Shown piece by piece: positions 1 to 9,730 of a DNA stretch of 64,000 bases. This DNA comes from Actinoalloteichus fjordicus (GTDB taxonomy: Bacteria; Actinomycetota; Actinomycetes; Mycobacteriales; Pseudonocardiaceae). The position numbers were made by a program, and so were the translations under genes. Below the pieces are notes generated by a model. It worked only from the letters and a program-made list of their open reading frames with translations. It did not search any database and had not been told where the DNA came from. Where the stretch lies: contig NZ_CP016076.1 of the NCBI RefSeq assembly GCF_001941625.1, forward strand, positions 2,046,001 through 2,110,000. Reading direction: 5' to 3'. Each line of letters opens with the position of its first letter. Position 1 is the stretch's first letter.

Positions 1-233
1 TGACATGGCACGTCTCGGGGATGCGCCGCGCAGAGTCGAAGCGGGTGCGATCTCAAGGACGAGCCCGGCGCGTCATAGCGCCTTGACTGTAAGTGAGTGG
101 ATCGACAGCACCGAAGAATCGCCTTGGCGACCGGGCGACGAAAGGAGTTCGAACCCGAGCGGTGCCCTGTGAGACTACACGGCCGGACGATCTGATCATC
201 ATCGGGCGGCGGGCAGGTCGATGGCCGACCAGC

Positions 234-282
234 GAAACCGGTGGTCCACGCGGTGTGAGATGTGTCGAGGACCACCGGTTTC
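234..282 (-). terminator. Terminator hairpin of the RIO kinase gene
   Basis: Perfect 14-bp inverted repeat: GAAACCGGTGGTCC at 234-247 and GGACCACCGGTTTC at 269-282, separated by 21 nt. It lies just beyond the stop codon of the minus-strand kinase gene. There is no U-tract, as is usual for actinomycete terminators. Confidence 0.7.
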
Positions 283-289
283 CGCCGGA

Positions 290-1708
290 TCATCGCGGTG
301 TCGACAGGCCCGCCGCGTCGAGCAGCTCCCGCGTCAACTCGCTCTCGTGGGCCAGTTCGGCGGGCAGACCGTGAGCGAGGAACCACGCGGAGACGTTGGC
401 CACGTCCCTGGCGAGGAAGCGCGGGCCCTCCGGATTGGCGACGACGTCCACGAGCTGCGGGAGATCGATCAGGATCAGCTCACCCTGGTGCACGAGTAGG
501 TTGTAGGCGGACAGGTCGCCGTGCGCGAGCCCGTGCGAGGCCATCAGGTGCAGTGACCGAAGTAGTGACGCCCACAGCCTGACCAGCTCGTCTTCGGCCG
601 GGCGGAGCTGCGCCAGCCTCGGTGCGGCGGTGCCGTCGGGCTCGCCGAGGAACTCGATGAGCAGTTCGGTGCCGACCTGCTGCGCCGGATACGGCACCGG
701 GACGCCCAGCTCCCACAACCTGCTCAACGCGGCGAACTCCGCTGTCGCCCACTGCTCGGCGATGAGGTTGCGGCCGAAGTCGGTGCGTCCCTCGATCGCC
801 CGCATCTCGCGGGAACGCCGCATCCGCCTGCCCTCCAGGTAGCCAGCGTCCCGGTGGAACAGCCGATGCTCGGCCGAGCGATAGCGCTTGGCGGCCAGCA
901 GGCAGGAGGCCCCGGTGATCGACTCGGATCGCTCGATGAGGTGAACTTCAGCCTCCTTGCCGGTCTTGAGCACGCCGAGTTCGCGATCCGAGGCGGCGGA
1001 GGCGGTGACGAGCCAGCCCGGGTGGGGGAGCGGGCCCCGGACGCCGTCGTCCCAGGTGGTCCAGCGGTCGGCATCCGCTGGGAGGGGGACGTCGGTGGGA
1101 TCGACGTTCTCTTCGCGGAGTTCCAGGGCCCGCTGCCGAGCCGCCTCGGTCAGCCTGCCTCGGCGGTGGCTGAGTCCGGCCTCGTCCTGGTCGCGGGCCC
1201 TGCGGCGCGGCCTGCGCCCGCGTCCGGCCCAGGCGTGATCAGCGTCGTCGTAGTCCGCGTACTCGTCGTACTCGTCGTCCTCCGCGTTGGGCTGCTCGTC
1301 GGAGAAGTCGGTGAAGTCGGTGAAGCCGCCGTACCGGCCTTCGACATCGTCCTCGTCGCCGTACTCGCCGTCCCAGGAGACGCCGAGCGGGGTCGCGTGA
1401 TCGGAGGCGTGCTCGGCAGCGTCCGCCGGCACGGCGTCCGGCGGCACGGACCTCGCCGATTCAGCAGCCACGGCCGAGGCCGTGCGGTCGGCCGTCGTTC
1501 CGGACGGTGGCGCGGCGGGACGGTCGACCTCGGACGGTCGTTCCGATTCCGTTTCCGGGGACACGGGTGGTGCCTCGGCGGGACGCTGCCCGGTCGTCGA
1601 CGACGCGGGCTGCTGTGCCGCCTGCCGCCGTGGCGCGGTCGATCGCCGAGTGGTGGCGAAAGGTGTGGGATTCGCCGGGGACTGGTGGGTCGAATGGTGC
1701 GAAGACAT
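290..1708 (-). CDS. RIO1-family serine protein kinase
   Basis: An atypical protein kinase of the RIO family that would phosphorylate serine or autophosphorylate in the cytoplasm; its bacterial substrate is unknown. The kinase domain fills the C-terminal half of about 472 residues. A nucleotide loop with LKTGKEAEVHL lies near residue 248, an ATP lysine in AAKRYR just after it, the catalytic loop HGDLSAYNLLV near 398 and the metal-binding LIDLPQ motif behind it. The N-terminal 200 residues are low complexity, rich in Pro, Ala, Asp, Glu and Tyr, and probably disordered. I chose the ATG at 1708 because GGAG lies 8 nt upstream; an upstream in-frame GTG at 1738 has no such support. Confidence 0.9.
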   Translation of the reverse strand: MSSHHSTHQSPANPTPFATTRRSTAPRRQAAQQPASSTTGQRPAEAPPVSPETESERPSEVDRPAAPPSGTTADRTASAVAAESARSVPPDAVPADAAEHASDHATPLGVSWDGEYGDEDDVEGRYGGFTDFTDFSDEQPNAEDDEYDEYADYDDADHAWAGRGRRPRRRARDQDEAGLSHRRGRLTEAARQRALELREENVDPTDVPLPADADRWTTWDDGVRGPLPHPGWLVTASAASDRELGVLKTGKEAEVHLIERSESITGASCLLAAKRYRSAEHRLFHRDAGYLEGRRMRRSREMRAIEGRTDFGRNLIAEQWATAEFAALSRLWELGVPVPYPAQQVGTELLIEFLGEPDGTAAPRLAQLRPAEDELVRLWASLLRSLHLMASHGLAHGDLSAYNLLVHQGELILIDLPQLVDVVANPEGPRFLARDVANVSAWFLAHGLPAELAHESELTRELLDAAGLSTPR

Positions 1709-1795
1709 CGCGAGAACTCCAGCGGAGTAGGCGCGCACTCCCGAGCGAGCACAGACCGCTGACGCCGTCGGCGAACTACTGCGACTGGCGAGGAG

Positions 1796-1858
1796 TCAGT
1801 GTCGGGAGGCGCGGGGCGTCTGAGTGATGCAGACCGCGTCGAGCGTCGATGAGTTCAT
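1796..1858 (-). CDS. Possible 20-aa leader peptide ahead of the RIO kinase gene
   Basis: A 20-codon reading frame encodes MNSSTLDAVCITQTPRASRH. It is preceded by an unusually strong ribosome binding site, AGGAGGTG at 1867-1874 on the minus strand, 8 nt from the ATG. It ends 87 nt before the kinase start. Short Cys- and Arg-containing peptides of this kind act as attenuating leaders in actinobacteria, but I cannot assign this one to a known family. The Shine-Dalgarno sequence is the main evidence; the peptide could be a chance frame. Confidence 0.38.
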   Translation of the reverse strand: MNSSTLDAVCITQTPRASRH

Positions 1859-2021
1859 CAATTCAGCACCTCCTCGCGATGGGCGCAGACCACGGACGGT
1901 CGTGCGCGATGGCGTTGAGCCTTGCAGACCCGATGGATCGGCGACAACTGATTTTCCGCGCCCGACTCCGTCGGCCGCCGCCCGCGCCTGAATCCCGCGC
2001 CTGCCTTCCCGCCGACGGGCG

Positions 2022-2786
2022 TCAGCCCGCGCCGACGGGCGCTCCGACGCGGCTGATCAGGTCGACGGCGCCCGAGCCGCGTCGTTCGGCGATCAGCCCC
2101 AGCCGGGTCGCCGCCTCGACGACCTCGTCCACGCCGGTCGGCTCCGGCTCGATCTGGACCAGCGCACGGGCCAGCCTGCCCTTGAGGTGCTTGTTGGCAT
2201 GACTCACCACCGACCGCGCACCGGACTCGTCCTCGGAGAGGACGCGGACGGCGACCGCGCCGGGGGCGTCGGCGAGCGTGGCGTAGGCGCCGGAGCGGAG
2301 ATCGACGATGAGGCCGTCCTGCGCGGCGAGCACCGGGCCCGCCACCGGGCGCCACAGACTCCGCAGTGAGGCGAGTCCCGGCAGTCTGCTGCCTGCCGAG
2401 AGTCGATAGCCCGGAATCAGATCACCGCCCCCGACCAGACCGAACAGCGCAGAGGAGACGGCGAGCCTGCTGGTCGCCCGGTCGCGATCGGCGGCGGAGA
2501 GACTGGCGAGATCCAGCGCGTCGTACACCACTCCGGTGTAGCGAGCCAGCGCGGGCAGCGTGCCCGCGGTGGTCAGGACGGCGTTGCGCGCGGCCTCCGC
2601 GCTCTGCCTCGGCGACAGCCCCAGCGCGTCGAGGCTCGCGGGCACGTCCTCGGCGAGGGCGGCCACCGCACGGATCAGGGTGCGCCGGACGTCGGTGAGT
2701 TCGGGGAAGGAGAGCCCGTCGAGGTTCAACGGCGGGCCGTCGCCGCCGTGTGCCTTGGTCTCCGAGGGCGGCAGCAGCACGAGCAC
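2022..2786 (-). CDS. yaaA: YaaA family peroxide stress protein (UPF0246)
   Basis: The 254-residue product opens with VLVLLPPSETK, the N-terminal signature of the YaaA/UPF0246 family. It continues with PPLNLDGLSFPEL and ends with a conserved region containing SHANKHLKGRLAR. E. coli YaaA (258 aa) lowers free intracellular iron under hydrogen peroxide stress and binds DNA; a similar role here is inferred from family membership. The GTG at 2786 is chosen because family members start directly at the VLVLLPPSE strand; the frame stays open another 24 codons to 2858 with no family resemblance. It is transcribed alone. Confidence 0.87.
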   Translation of the reverse strand: MLVLLPPSETKAHGGDGPPLNLDGLSFPELTDVRRTLIRAVAALAEDVPASLDALGLSPRQSAEAARNAVLTTAGTLPALARYTGVVYDALDLASLSAADRDRATSRLAVSSALFGLVGGGDLIPGYRLSAGSRLPGLASLRSLWRPVAGPVLAAQDGLIVDLRSGAYATLADAPGAVAVRVLSEDESGARSVVSHANKHLKGRLARALVQIEPEPTGVDEVVEAATRLGLIAERRGSGAVDLISRVGAPVGAG

Positions 2787-3219
2787 CCGCGCACCGTACC
2801 GACCTTCCCGGCCGGTGCGGCGTGGGGAGGCGGCGCGGCGGCCGGCCGGGGCAGGCACCAGACGCAGGCTCGCCAGGACGCCGCGAGGGCTCGGACCGAG
2901 CGGCAGGTCTCACCCGGATCACCCGTTCGGGTAGAGCCGCTCGCTTCGTACACTGCGGCTCCGCCGATCCTCGGCCGTGTTCGGCGGCTTCGTCCCCGCT
3001 CCCCGCATCCGCATCCGCATCCGTCTGTCGCCTGCGTCGGCGACGGCGCGGGCGCGACGAACGCCCGCCGGTCGCCACCCCGCCGCCGCACGTTCGCCCC
3101 GCTGCCCGCGTCGGTCCGTCCCGGCGATCACGGGTCGAACCCTCGGCGCGGGGACGGACGTCGTCCTGATCGTCACCGGCCGCGTCGACCGGCTCGGCTC
3201 GACGCGGCGGAAGGAGACC

Positions 3220-4170
3220 GTGAACTCGGTGGTGCCCGCTGCCCGCGCCGCCCGACCCGCTTGGCGGGACGTGCCGGAGTCCACCCGTGCCTCGGTGCAG
3301 GCGAGGCTCACCGCCCCGGTCGTGCAGGCGCTCGGCCAGGCGGGCGGCTTCACGCCGGGAGCCGCCAGCAGGCTGCTGCTCGCCGACGGCAGACGGGTCT
3401 TCGTCAAGGCCCTGCCCGTCGATCACCCGATGGCAGACGCCTATCGCGCCGAGGCGCGAGTCTCCGCCCAGCTGCCGGTCGAGGCGCCTGCGCCCCGACT
3501 CCTGTTCACCGTGGAGCGAGAGTGGACGGCGCTGGTCTTCGAGGACGTCGACGGGCGGGAGCCCAGCCTGCGTCCCGGTTCCCCGGATCTGGCGGCCGTG
3601 CTGGCCGCCGTCGGCGGGCTGGCCCGTGGCCTCACCCCGTGCCCGCTGTCCTCGGTGCCCGCCGTGCTCGACGACCTCGGTCCGCTGTTGCAGGGCTGGT
3701 CCGCCCTGCGCGCCGCGCCGCCGGAGAACCTCGATCCCTGGGCGCACACACATCTCGACTCGCTCGTGGCGATGGAGAGCGCCTGGCATCCCTGGGCCGA
3801 GGGCGACACGCTGCTGCACAACGACCTGCGGCCGGACAACATGATCAGGCGCCTGGACGGTCGGATCATCGTCGTCGACTGGGCCCGTCCGGCACGGGGC
3901 GCGGCCTGGCTGGACGTCGCCGGTCTGGTGCCTGCCCTGTTGATGGCCGGACACGAGCCACGACATGCCGAGCGGCTCGTCATCGCCCGCCCCTCGTTGG
4001 CGGGCGTCCCGGCCTGGGCGGTCACCGGCTTCGCCGCCGCGCTGGCAGGCTATTGGGAGCGCGGCAGGCGGCTGCCCGAGCCTGCGGGCGCGGCGGGCCT
4101 GCGTCGGTTCCAGGCCCGCGCCGCAGTCGCCGCCCTGGCCTGGTTCCGACATCGCATGCGCCTCTCCTGA
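3220..4170 (+). CDS. Aminoglycoside phosphotransferase-like (APH/choline kinase fold) protein
   Basis: The 316-residue product has the phosphotransferase fold. The Brenner-type catalytic motif LLHNDLRPDNMI lies near residue 205 and the metal-binding IIVVDWARPARG follows about 20 residues later. An N-terminal strand FVKALPV supplies the expected ATP lysine. Such proteins phosphorylate small-molecule hydroxyl groups, and the substrate cannot be read from sequence; aminoglycoside resistance is only one possibility. The GTG at 3220 is preceded by AAGGAG at 3211-3216. The spacing is short, but the conserved sequence begins soon after it. It sits alone between yaaA (opposite strand) and proS. Confidence 0.8.
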   Translation: MNSVVPAARAARPAWRDVPESTRASVQARLTAPVVQALGQAGGFTPGAASRLLLADGRRVFVKALPVDHPMADAYRAEARVSAQLPVEAPAPRLLFTVEREWTALVFEDVDGREPSLRPGSPDLAAVLAAVGGLARGLTPCPLSSVPAVLDDLGPLLQGWSALRAAPPENLDPWAHTHLDSLVAMESAWHPWAEGDTLLHNDLRPDNMIRRLDGRIIVVDWARPARGAAWLDVAGLVPALLMAGHEPRHAERLVIARPSLAGVPAWAVTGFAAALAGYWERGRRLPEPAGAAGLRRFQARAAVAALAWFRHRMRLS

Positions 4171-4527
4171 GCGGCCGAGGCGGCCGACCGGCGCCGACGG
4201 TGTCCGCACCCGGTGCCCGCCGTGCCTCGGCCGTCGAGCCGGCCGACTGCGTGCCGGTGCAGATCGGCGGCGCACCGCCGCGATCCCGGCCCGGCTGGTC
4301 GTCGCCGGTCGGGGTGGACGACGCGGTCCGCAGGGCGTGGGCGCACGGCTGCGTCGACGTCGGTCGAGTGGATCAGCCGACGAGGTCGTCCACTGCGCAG
4401 GGTGATAACCCGATAGGAGGCCGCATCGGCGCTCGCTACGCTGCTCGCCAGAAAAGCGATCGGGTCGTGGGTGGTCTCCCACCACGTCCGGCGTCGCATT
4501 GCCGCACCAGCCGAGGAGCGAGTCACC
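4171..4527. other. Intergenic region upstream of proS
   Basis: No gene is supported here. It must hold the proS promoter. I looked for a T-box specifier loop and the conserved T-box tail and did not find them. A GAGGAG Shine-Dalgarno sequence at about 4513-4518 serves the proS start. Confidence 0.5.
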
Positions 4528-6276
4528 GTGATCACCAGGATGTCGTCGTTGTTCCTGCGCACCCTGCGCGAGGACCCGGCGGACGCCGAGGTTCCGAGTC
4601 ACACACTGCTGGTGCGGGCAGGCTACGTGCGTCGTGTCGCCCCCGGCGGATACTCCTGGCTGCCGTTGGGACTGCGCGTGCTGCGCAACATCGAGCGCAT
4701 CGTCCGCGAGGAGATGGAGGCCTTCGGCGCGCAGGAGATCCAGCTCCCCGCGCTGCTGCCCCGGGAACCGTACGAGACGAGCGGCCGGTGGACCGAGTAC
4801 GGCGACAACCTGTTCCGCCTCAAGGACCGCAAGGGCGGCGACTTCCTGCTCGGACCGACGCATGAGGAGCTGTTCACGCTCACCGTGAAGGGCGAGTACG
4901 GCTCCTACAAGGACTTCCCCGTCACGCTCTACCAGATCCAGACGAAGTACCGGGACGAGGAGCGGCCGAGGGCGGGCATCCTGCGCACCAGGGAGTTCCT
5001 GATGAAGGACTCCTACTCCTTCGACCTCGACGACGCGGGGCTGGACCATTCCTACCGGCAGCACCGCGACGCCTACATCAGGATCTTCGACCGGCTCGGC
5101 CTGCGCTACGTCATCGTCTCGGCGATGTCCGGGGCCATGGGCGGTTCGGCGTCCGAGGAGTTCCTCGCCGAGAGCGAGACCGGTGAGGACACCTACGTGC
5201 GGTGTCTGGAGTCCGGCTTCGCCGCCAACGTCGAGGCGATCACCACGACACCGCCTCCCGCGCAGCCCTTCGACGACGTGCCCGCCGCCTCGGCCCACCA
5301 CACGCCGAACACGCCGACCATCGCCACGCTGGTCGACTACCTCAACGCCTCGGACCTGGGCCGCACCTTCACCGCCGCGGACACCTTGAAGAACGTCATG
5401 GTCAAGACGCGTGCTCCTGGTGCCGAGGAGTGGGAGCTGCTGGCCGTCGGCCTGCCGGGCGACCGTGAGGTGGACTTCAAGCGGCTGGAGGCCTCGCTCT
5501 ATCCCACCGAGGTGGCGCTGCTTGAGGAGTCCGACTTCGAGGCCAACCCGTTCATGGTGAAGGGCTACATCGGGCCGGGCGCGCTGATCGCCAACGGCGT
5601 GCGCTACCTGGTCGACCCGAGGGTGGTCACGGGCACCGTGTGGGTCACCGGCGCCGACAAGGCCGATCACCACGTCGTCAATCTCGTCTGCGGCCGGGAC
5701 TTCACGCCGGACGGCACCATCGAGGCCGCCGAGGTCCGGGTGGGCGACCCCTCGCCGGACGGCGCGGGCGCGCTGGTGGCGGCGCGGGGCATCGAGATCG
5801 GGCACATCTTCCAGCTCGGCCGCAAGTTCGCCGACGCCTTCGGTCTGGATGCGCTGGGGCCCGACGGCAAGCCGGTGCGGATCACCATGGGCTCCTACGG
5901 GGTCGGCGTGTCCCGGCTGGTGGCGGCGATCGCCGAGCAGTCCCACGACGGCCGGGGCCTGATCTGGCCCCGCGCGATCGCCCCCGCCGACGTGCAGCTG
6001 GTGATCGCGGGCAAGGACGAGGCGATGCGCGAGGCGGCGGAGCGGCTCGCCGCCGAGCTGGATGCCGAGGGCGTCCGGGTGATCCTCGACGACCGCAAGG
6101 CCTCGCCGGGCGTGAAGTTCGCCGACGCCGAGCTGATCGGCGTGCCCACCATCCTGGTGGTCGGGCGCGGCCTGGCGCAGGGCGTCGTCGAGGTCAAGGA
6201 CCGCCGCAGCGGCGAGCGCGAGGACGTCGCCGTCGACGCGGTGGTGGCCCGGCTGGTCGAGATCACGCGGGACTGA
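4528..6276 (+). CDS. proS: Prolyl-tRNA synthetase (bacterial type)
   Basis: It charges tRNA-Pro with proline in the cytoplasm. The 582-residue protein has class II synthetase features: an N-terminal catalytic segment with [16 protein letters not shown], motif 2 around [20 protein letters not shown] (residues ~140-160), and FLLGPTHEE. The long central insertion (residues ~220-400) is the editing domain of the bacterial type. A C-terminal anticodon-binding domain contains [12 protein letters not shown] and [14 protein letters not shown]. The GTG at 4528 follows GAGGAG by 9-10 nt and gives [16 protein letters not shown], a typical start. A strong terminator follows. Confidence 0.97.
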   Translation: MITRMSSLFLRTLREDPADAEVPSHTLLVRAGYVRRVAPGGYSWLPLGLRVLRNIERIVREEMEAFGAQEIQLPALLPREPYETSGRWTEYGDNLFRLKDRKGGDFLLGPTHEELFTLTVKGEYGSYKDFPVTLYQIQTKYRDEERPRAGILRTREFLMKDSYSFDLDDAGLDHSYRQHRDAYIRIFDRLGLRYVIVSAMSGAMGGSASEEFLAESETGEDTYVRCLESGFAANVEAITTTPPPAQPFDDVPAASAHHTPNTPTIATLVDYLNASDLGRTFTAADTLKNVMVKTRAPGAEEWELLAVGLPGDREVDFKRLEASLYPTEVALLEESDFEANPFMVKGYIGPGALIANGVRYLVDPRVVTGTVWVTGADKADHHVVNLVCGRDFTPDGTIEAAEVRVGDPSPDGAGALVAARGIEIGHIFQLGRKFADAFGLDALGPDGKPVRITMGSYGVGVSRLVAAIAEQSHDGRGLIWPRAIAPADVQLVIAGKDEAMREAAERLAAELDAEGVRVILDDRKASPGVKFADAELIGVPTILVVGRGLAQGVVEVKDRRSGEREDVAVDAVVARLVEITRD

Positions 6277-6319
6277 GCACACGACTCGATTCGGGGTCGA
6301 GACTCGATCAGAGCATCAG

Positions 6320-6355
6320 AGAAGGCGTGGCCGGGGCCTCCCGGCCACGCCTTCT
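6320..6355 (+). terminator. Terminator hairpin between convergent proS and the next gene
   Basis: Perfect 16-bp stem: AGAAGGCGTGGCCGGG at 6320-6335 pairs with 6340-6355 around a 4-nt loop GCCT. It begins 44 nt after the proS stop and faces a minus-strand gene ending at 6502. By symmetry it could act in both directions. Confidence 0.85.
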
Positions 6356-6501
6356 GCGTCGGTTGGGCCACCGTCGGGACGTTGGACTCGGCGAGTCCGA
6401 CGCTGGGGCAAGGGCTGCCTCGCACGACCGATCAGCGGTCGCCTGCGTGTGCGCATCGCAGCCGCTCGCGGCCCGAGACGCTCGGTCATTCCCCCGCTCG
6501 G

Positions 6502-7422
6502 TCATCCCTGCATCGGCGGCCGGAAGGATTCGATGATGCGCCGCATGTCTTCCGGCGTGATCGAGTTGTCCACCTGCTGATCCCCCACGGCCGCCAGGGC
6601 GAGCGCCCCGTTCCCGTCGGTGGTGGGGATGGTGACGACGTGAATCGATCCTGCCGGCGATCCGCATTCCGCAGGGTCGGATACCGTGGCGGTGGCCTGC
6701 ACATACTGCGCGGCCGTGTCGGCGGCCAGCGTGATCGACTCCGGATCGCCCACCTCGACCTCAGCCGGGGTCTCCTGCGAGCTGTAGGCGCTCTCTGCCA
6801 GCCGTCGAGCGGTGTCGGTCGCGGCGGCGGCCAGGTCCGGCTCGGCCAGCACCGTCACGCCTGCACTGGCCCGGAGGAAGCCCGGGGCACAGGTGTTGCG
6901 TTCCAGCGTGGTGGCGGACTCGAGTGAGATGCCGTCTTGGGCCACGTCGCCGTAGCTGATGTTCTGCTCCGACAACTCCCAGTCCCTCGGCACGTCGTAG
7001 AGCGCGCCGCGCTCGGTGTGGATGACCTGCCAGCCGAGCACGTGCGGCGGCTCCGCAGGCGAGTCCGCCGTCTCCTGGCTTGCGGCGGTCTCCGATATCG
7101 GTGTCGGTGTGTCCTGTGTGGCGGTCTGGTCGGCGGCCGGGGTGCTGCCTCGTCCGCCGCCGTTCACCAGCAGGACGATCGTGGTCGTCACGACGGCGAC
7201 CAGCAGCACGCTGAGCCCGCCGATCAGCAGGCCGCGACCCCTGCCGGGTCCGGACCGGGGCGGCTCGCCGCCGGACGCCCCGTAGACGCCGAGGCCGCCG
7301 TAGGAGCCGGTGGGACCTGCGCCCGGTCCCTGCGCAGGGAAGGATCCGGATGCCGGGTACCCGCCTTTCCCGTGTGCGCCTGAGTCGTCCGGCGACTGTC
7401 CGGCGTGAGACCACGAAGTCAT
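6502..7422 (-). CDS. Membrane-anchored extracellular protein of unknown function
   Basis: The 306-residue product has a Gly/Pro/Ser-rich cytoplasmic head (residues 1-60), then one hydrophobic segment LLIGGLSVLLVAVVTTTIVL (about 64-83). A Thr/Ser/Ala-rich linker and an extracellular domain with two cysteines (NTCAPGF and DPAECGS) that could form a disulfide follow. Many actinomycete proteins share this architecture, often as DUF-class sensors or envelope proteins; I do not recognise the domain. The ATG at 7422 is preferred over in-frame upstream codons because coding character begins there. Confidence 0.75.
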   Translation of the reverse strand: MTSWSHAGQSPDDSGAHGKGGYPASGSFPAQGPGAGPTGSYGGLGVYGASGGEPPRSGPGRGRGLLIGGLSVLLVAVVTTTIVLLVNGGGRGSTPAADQTATQDTPTPISETAASQETADSPAEPPHVLGWQVIHTERGALYDVPRDWELSEQNISYGDVAQDGISLESATTLERNTCAPGFLRASAGVTVLAEPDLAAAATDTARRLAESAYSSQETPAEVEVGDPESITLAADTAAQYVQATATVSDPAECGSPAGSIHVVTIPTTDGNGALALAAVGDQQVDNSITPEDMRRIIESFRPPMQG

Positions 7423-7838
7423 GGGTCTTACGGTAACGGGCGACCTGGCAGGCGGATCAGGGTTCCACGGGTTCGGCCACCGCGCCGTCCCGCCGCGAGC
7501 CGGGACCGTCCGAGCCTGTCGAGCTCGCCCGGCGGGAGGCCTGCGGTGCGGTCCGGCCGCCTCCGACGGCCCTGGGAGCACCGAAAGCGCGCTGTGGGGA
7601 CGTCTGGTACGGCCGCGGTCTGGCCCAGCGGCGGGGGTGCAGGGAACGGCCTGGCGGACGGCGGGCCGAGATGCAGCCCGCGCGCGACCGGCGCCTCGAG
7701 TACGGCAGCCGACGCACCGATGCGGGGCTCGGGTGTCGCAGGCGGCCGCATGTGACCCGAGACTCCCGCCATGCCTCGAGCAGGCAGCGCTCGGCGGCGG
7801 CGGGAAGTTCCGGGCTCGCTCGCGCGTTGGCCAGCCGT
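7423..7838. other. Divergent intergenic region
   Basis: It separates the divergent membrane-protein and oxidoreductase genes. GC-rich reading frames are present but none has an acceptable start, Shine-Dalgarno sequence or recognisable product. It is presumed to carry both promoters; no clear -10/-35 pair was seen. Confidence 0.4.
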
Positions 7839-8864
7839 GTGACCCTTTCTCGATCCGTCCCGCTGTCCGTGCTGGACCTCGCCCCCGTCGTCGCCGGCTC
7901 CACCGCGACCGAGGCCCTGCGGAACACCCTCGACCTGGCCCGACTCGCCGAGCGCCTCGGCTATCACCGCTACTGGGTCGCCGAGCATCACAACATGCCG
8001 GGCATCGCCAGCTCCGCGCCCGCCGTGCTGATCGGGCAGGTCGCCGCGCACACCTCGACGATGCGGGTCGGCTCGGGCGGGGTGATGCTGCCCAACCATC
8101 CGCCGCTGGTGGTGGCCGAGCAGTTCGGAATGCTGACCGCGATGCATCCGGGGCGGATCGACCTGGGCATCGGACGCGCGCCGGGAACCGACCAGCGGAC
8201 CGCCGCCGCCCTGCGACGCACCAGCAATCCGCTGTCCGTGGAGGACTTCCCCCGGCAGCTCGCGGAGCTGATCGACTACTTCGACCCCTCAGGCGGCGAT
8301 CCGGCCTGGGACGTCACCGCCGTGCCCGCCCCCGGCAACAAGCCGCCGGTGTGGCTGCTCGGCTCCAGCGACTACAGCGCCACCGCCGCCGGGATGATGG
8401 GCCTGCCGTTCTCCTTCGCCCACCACTTCAGCGCCCAGAACACCCTGCCCGCGCTGGCCGCCTACCGGCGGAACTTCACGCCGTCGGCCGACCTGGCCAA
8501 GCCCTACGCGATGGTGGCCGTCGGCGTGGTGGTGGCCGAGACCGAGGAGCAGGCGCGCTGGCTGGCGGGTTCGCAGGCGCTCGCCATGGTGCGGCTGCGT
8601 TCGGGACGACCGGGGCTGCTGCCCAGCCCGAAGGAAGCGGCCGAGTATCCCTACACCGAGGCCGAACTCGCCGTCGTGGAGTCCTGGTCGGCCTCCTACG
8701 TCGTGGGCACCCCGGAGTCCGTCACGGCCCAGCTCGACGAGCTGCTGGCCAGGACCGAGGCCGACGAGCTGATGGTCACCTCGATGATCCACGGGCACAC
8801 CGAGCGGCTGCGCTCCTTCGAGCTGCTGGCCGAGATCGGCGGGCTCACCCCCGCAGGAAGCTGA
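7839..8864 (+). CDS. LLM class flavin-dependent oxidoreductase (luciferase-like)
   Basis: The 341-residue protein belongs to the bacterial-luciferase-like TIM-barrel superfamily, which uses reduced FMN or F420. It begins with [20 protein letters not shown]. It carries [40 protein letters not shown] and [14 protein letters not shown], the set typical of the MsnO8/YhbW-type subgroup. The substrate is unknown. The GTG at 7839 places the start directly before the conserved first strand. Its 3' end overlaps the convergent yjbQ gene by 20 nt. Confidence 0.9.
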   Translation: MTLSRSVPLSVLDLAPVVAGSTATEALRNTLDLARLAERLGYHRYWVAEHHNMPGIASSAPAVLIGQVAAHTSTMRVGSGGVMLPNHPPLVVAEQFGMLTAMHPGRIDLGIGRAPGTDQRTAAALRRTSNPLSVEDFPRQLAELIDYFDPSGGDPAWDVTAVPAPGNKPPVWLLGSSDYSATAAGMMGLPFSFAHHFSAQNTLPALAAYRRNFTPSADLAKPYAMVAVGVVVAETEEQARWLAGSQALAMVRLRSGRPGLLPSPKEAAEYPYTEAELAVVESWSASYVVGTPESVTAQLDELLARTEADELMVTSMIHGHTERLRSFELLAEIGGLTPAGS

Positions 8865-9255
8865 ACCGCACCCGCCGCACCGGGTTGTCGATGTTGGTGT
8901 CCACCAGGCACACCGACTGCCAGGTGCCCAGTGCCATCCGGCCGTCGAACACCGGCACGCTCGCGTGCGGCGGGACCAGTGCGGGCAGAACGTGGTCTCG
9001 TCCGTGGCCGGGGGAGCCGTGGCGATGCCGCCATCGGTCGTCCTTGGGCAGGAGGTCGCGCAGCGCGGCCAGCAGGTCCTCGTCGCTGCCCGCGCCCGTC
9101 TCCAGGACGGCCAGGCCCGCAGTGGCGTGCGGCACCCAGAGGTGCAGCAGCCCGTCCACGCGGCCGACGTCGGCCAGGAACCGCTCGCACTCCGCGCTCA
9201 GGTCGTAGACGACCTCCACTCCGCCGGTGCGGATCTCGATCTCCTCGCTCAACAC
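8845..9255 (-). CDS. yjbQ: YjbQ/UPF0047 family protein
   Basis: The 136-residue product spans the whole UPF0047 family. Motifs include [19 protein letters not shown] near residues 37-55, the His-rich [17 protein letters not shown], and [17 protein letters not shown] with the C-terminal strand VRRVRFSFL. YjbQ proteins have weak thiamine-phosphate synthase activity in E. coli; the physiological role is unclear. The His residues probably bind a metal. It converges on the luciferase-like gene with a 20-nt overlap of coding ends. Confidence 0.9.
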   Translation of the reverse strand: MLSEEIEIRTGGVEVVYDLSAECERFLADVGRVDGLLHLWVPHATAGLAVLETGAGSDEDLLAALRDLLPKDDRWRHRHGSPGHGRDHVLPALVPPHASVPVFDGRMALGTWQSVCLVDTNIDNPVRRVRFSFLRG

Positions 9256-9730
9256 GGTCTCCAGGGTAGTCGCGTCGCGGCTCCGCCTCGGCTCGTGTGA
9301 TCGCCGTGGCCGGGGCCGCCCCGGCGGGGCGGTGGCCGGCCCGCCGGCGGACTCCGGCCGCGCGGTGGCCTCGGCTCAGGTGTAGCCGGGCGGCGCGGCC
9401 TGATCGCCGGTCGGCGGCGGGGACCGGCGACCGGCGGTTGCCGCGCCGCGACAGCCCGGCCTCATCGACCCCGACCGTGCCCTCAGCCGCCCGGCACGCC
9501 GGTCCGCGCCGCCTTCCGGCCGGGATCGGGCCGGTCGTGCTGCCACGGCCGTTTCCGGGGCGGGCGGCGGCCCGCGCACGGCTGGACCTCGCCCGCCCGA
9601 GCCGGGCAGGCGGCTAAGTCGTGACCGGCAGGCAGGTCGCGCGGCGCCCCGGTGGGAAATTCACCGAAACGTGACGCCGAGGCGGTCGCACCCCTGTTCC
9701 GGGCCCACCCGGCGCCCTAGTCTCGGCTGC
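9256..9730. other. Intergenic region
   Basis: About 475 nt between divergent yjbQ and the aminotransferase gene. It is very GC-rich; short frames on both strands lack Shine-Dalgarno sequences and resemble nothing. I see no hairpin, repeat or RNA gene in it. Confidence 0.4.

Noticed and set aside
150-180. T-loop-like GTTCGAACCC sequence suggesting a tRNA
   Set aside because: No matching acceptor, D- or anticodon arms are present around it.
4171-4527. T-box leader before proS
   Set aside because: No T-box consensus tail or specifier structure was found; only short GC-rich hairpins.
2422-6282. Antisense open frame of 1286 codons across proS and beyond
   Set aside because: It is the mirror of proS, the phosphotransferase gene and yaaA in GC-rich DNA. 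Its translation is His/Arg/Gly-rich without domains, and the sense genes are certain.
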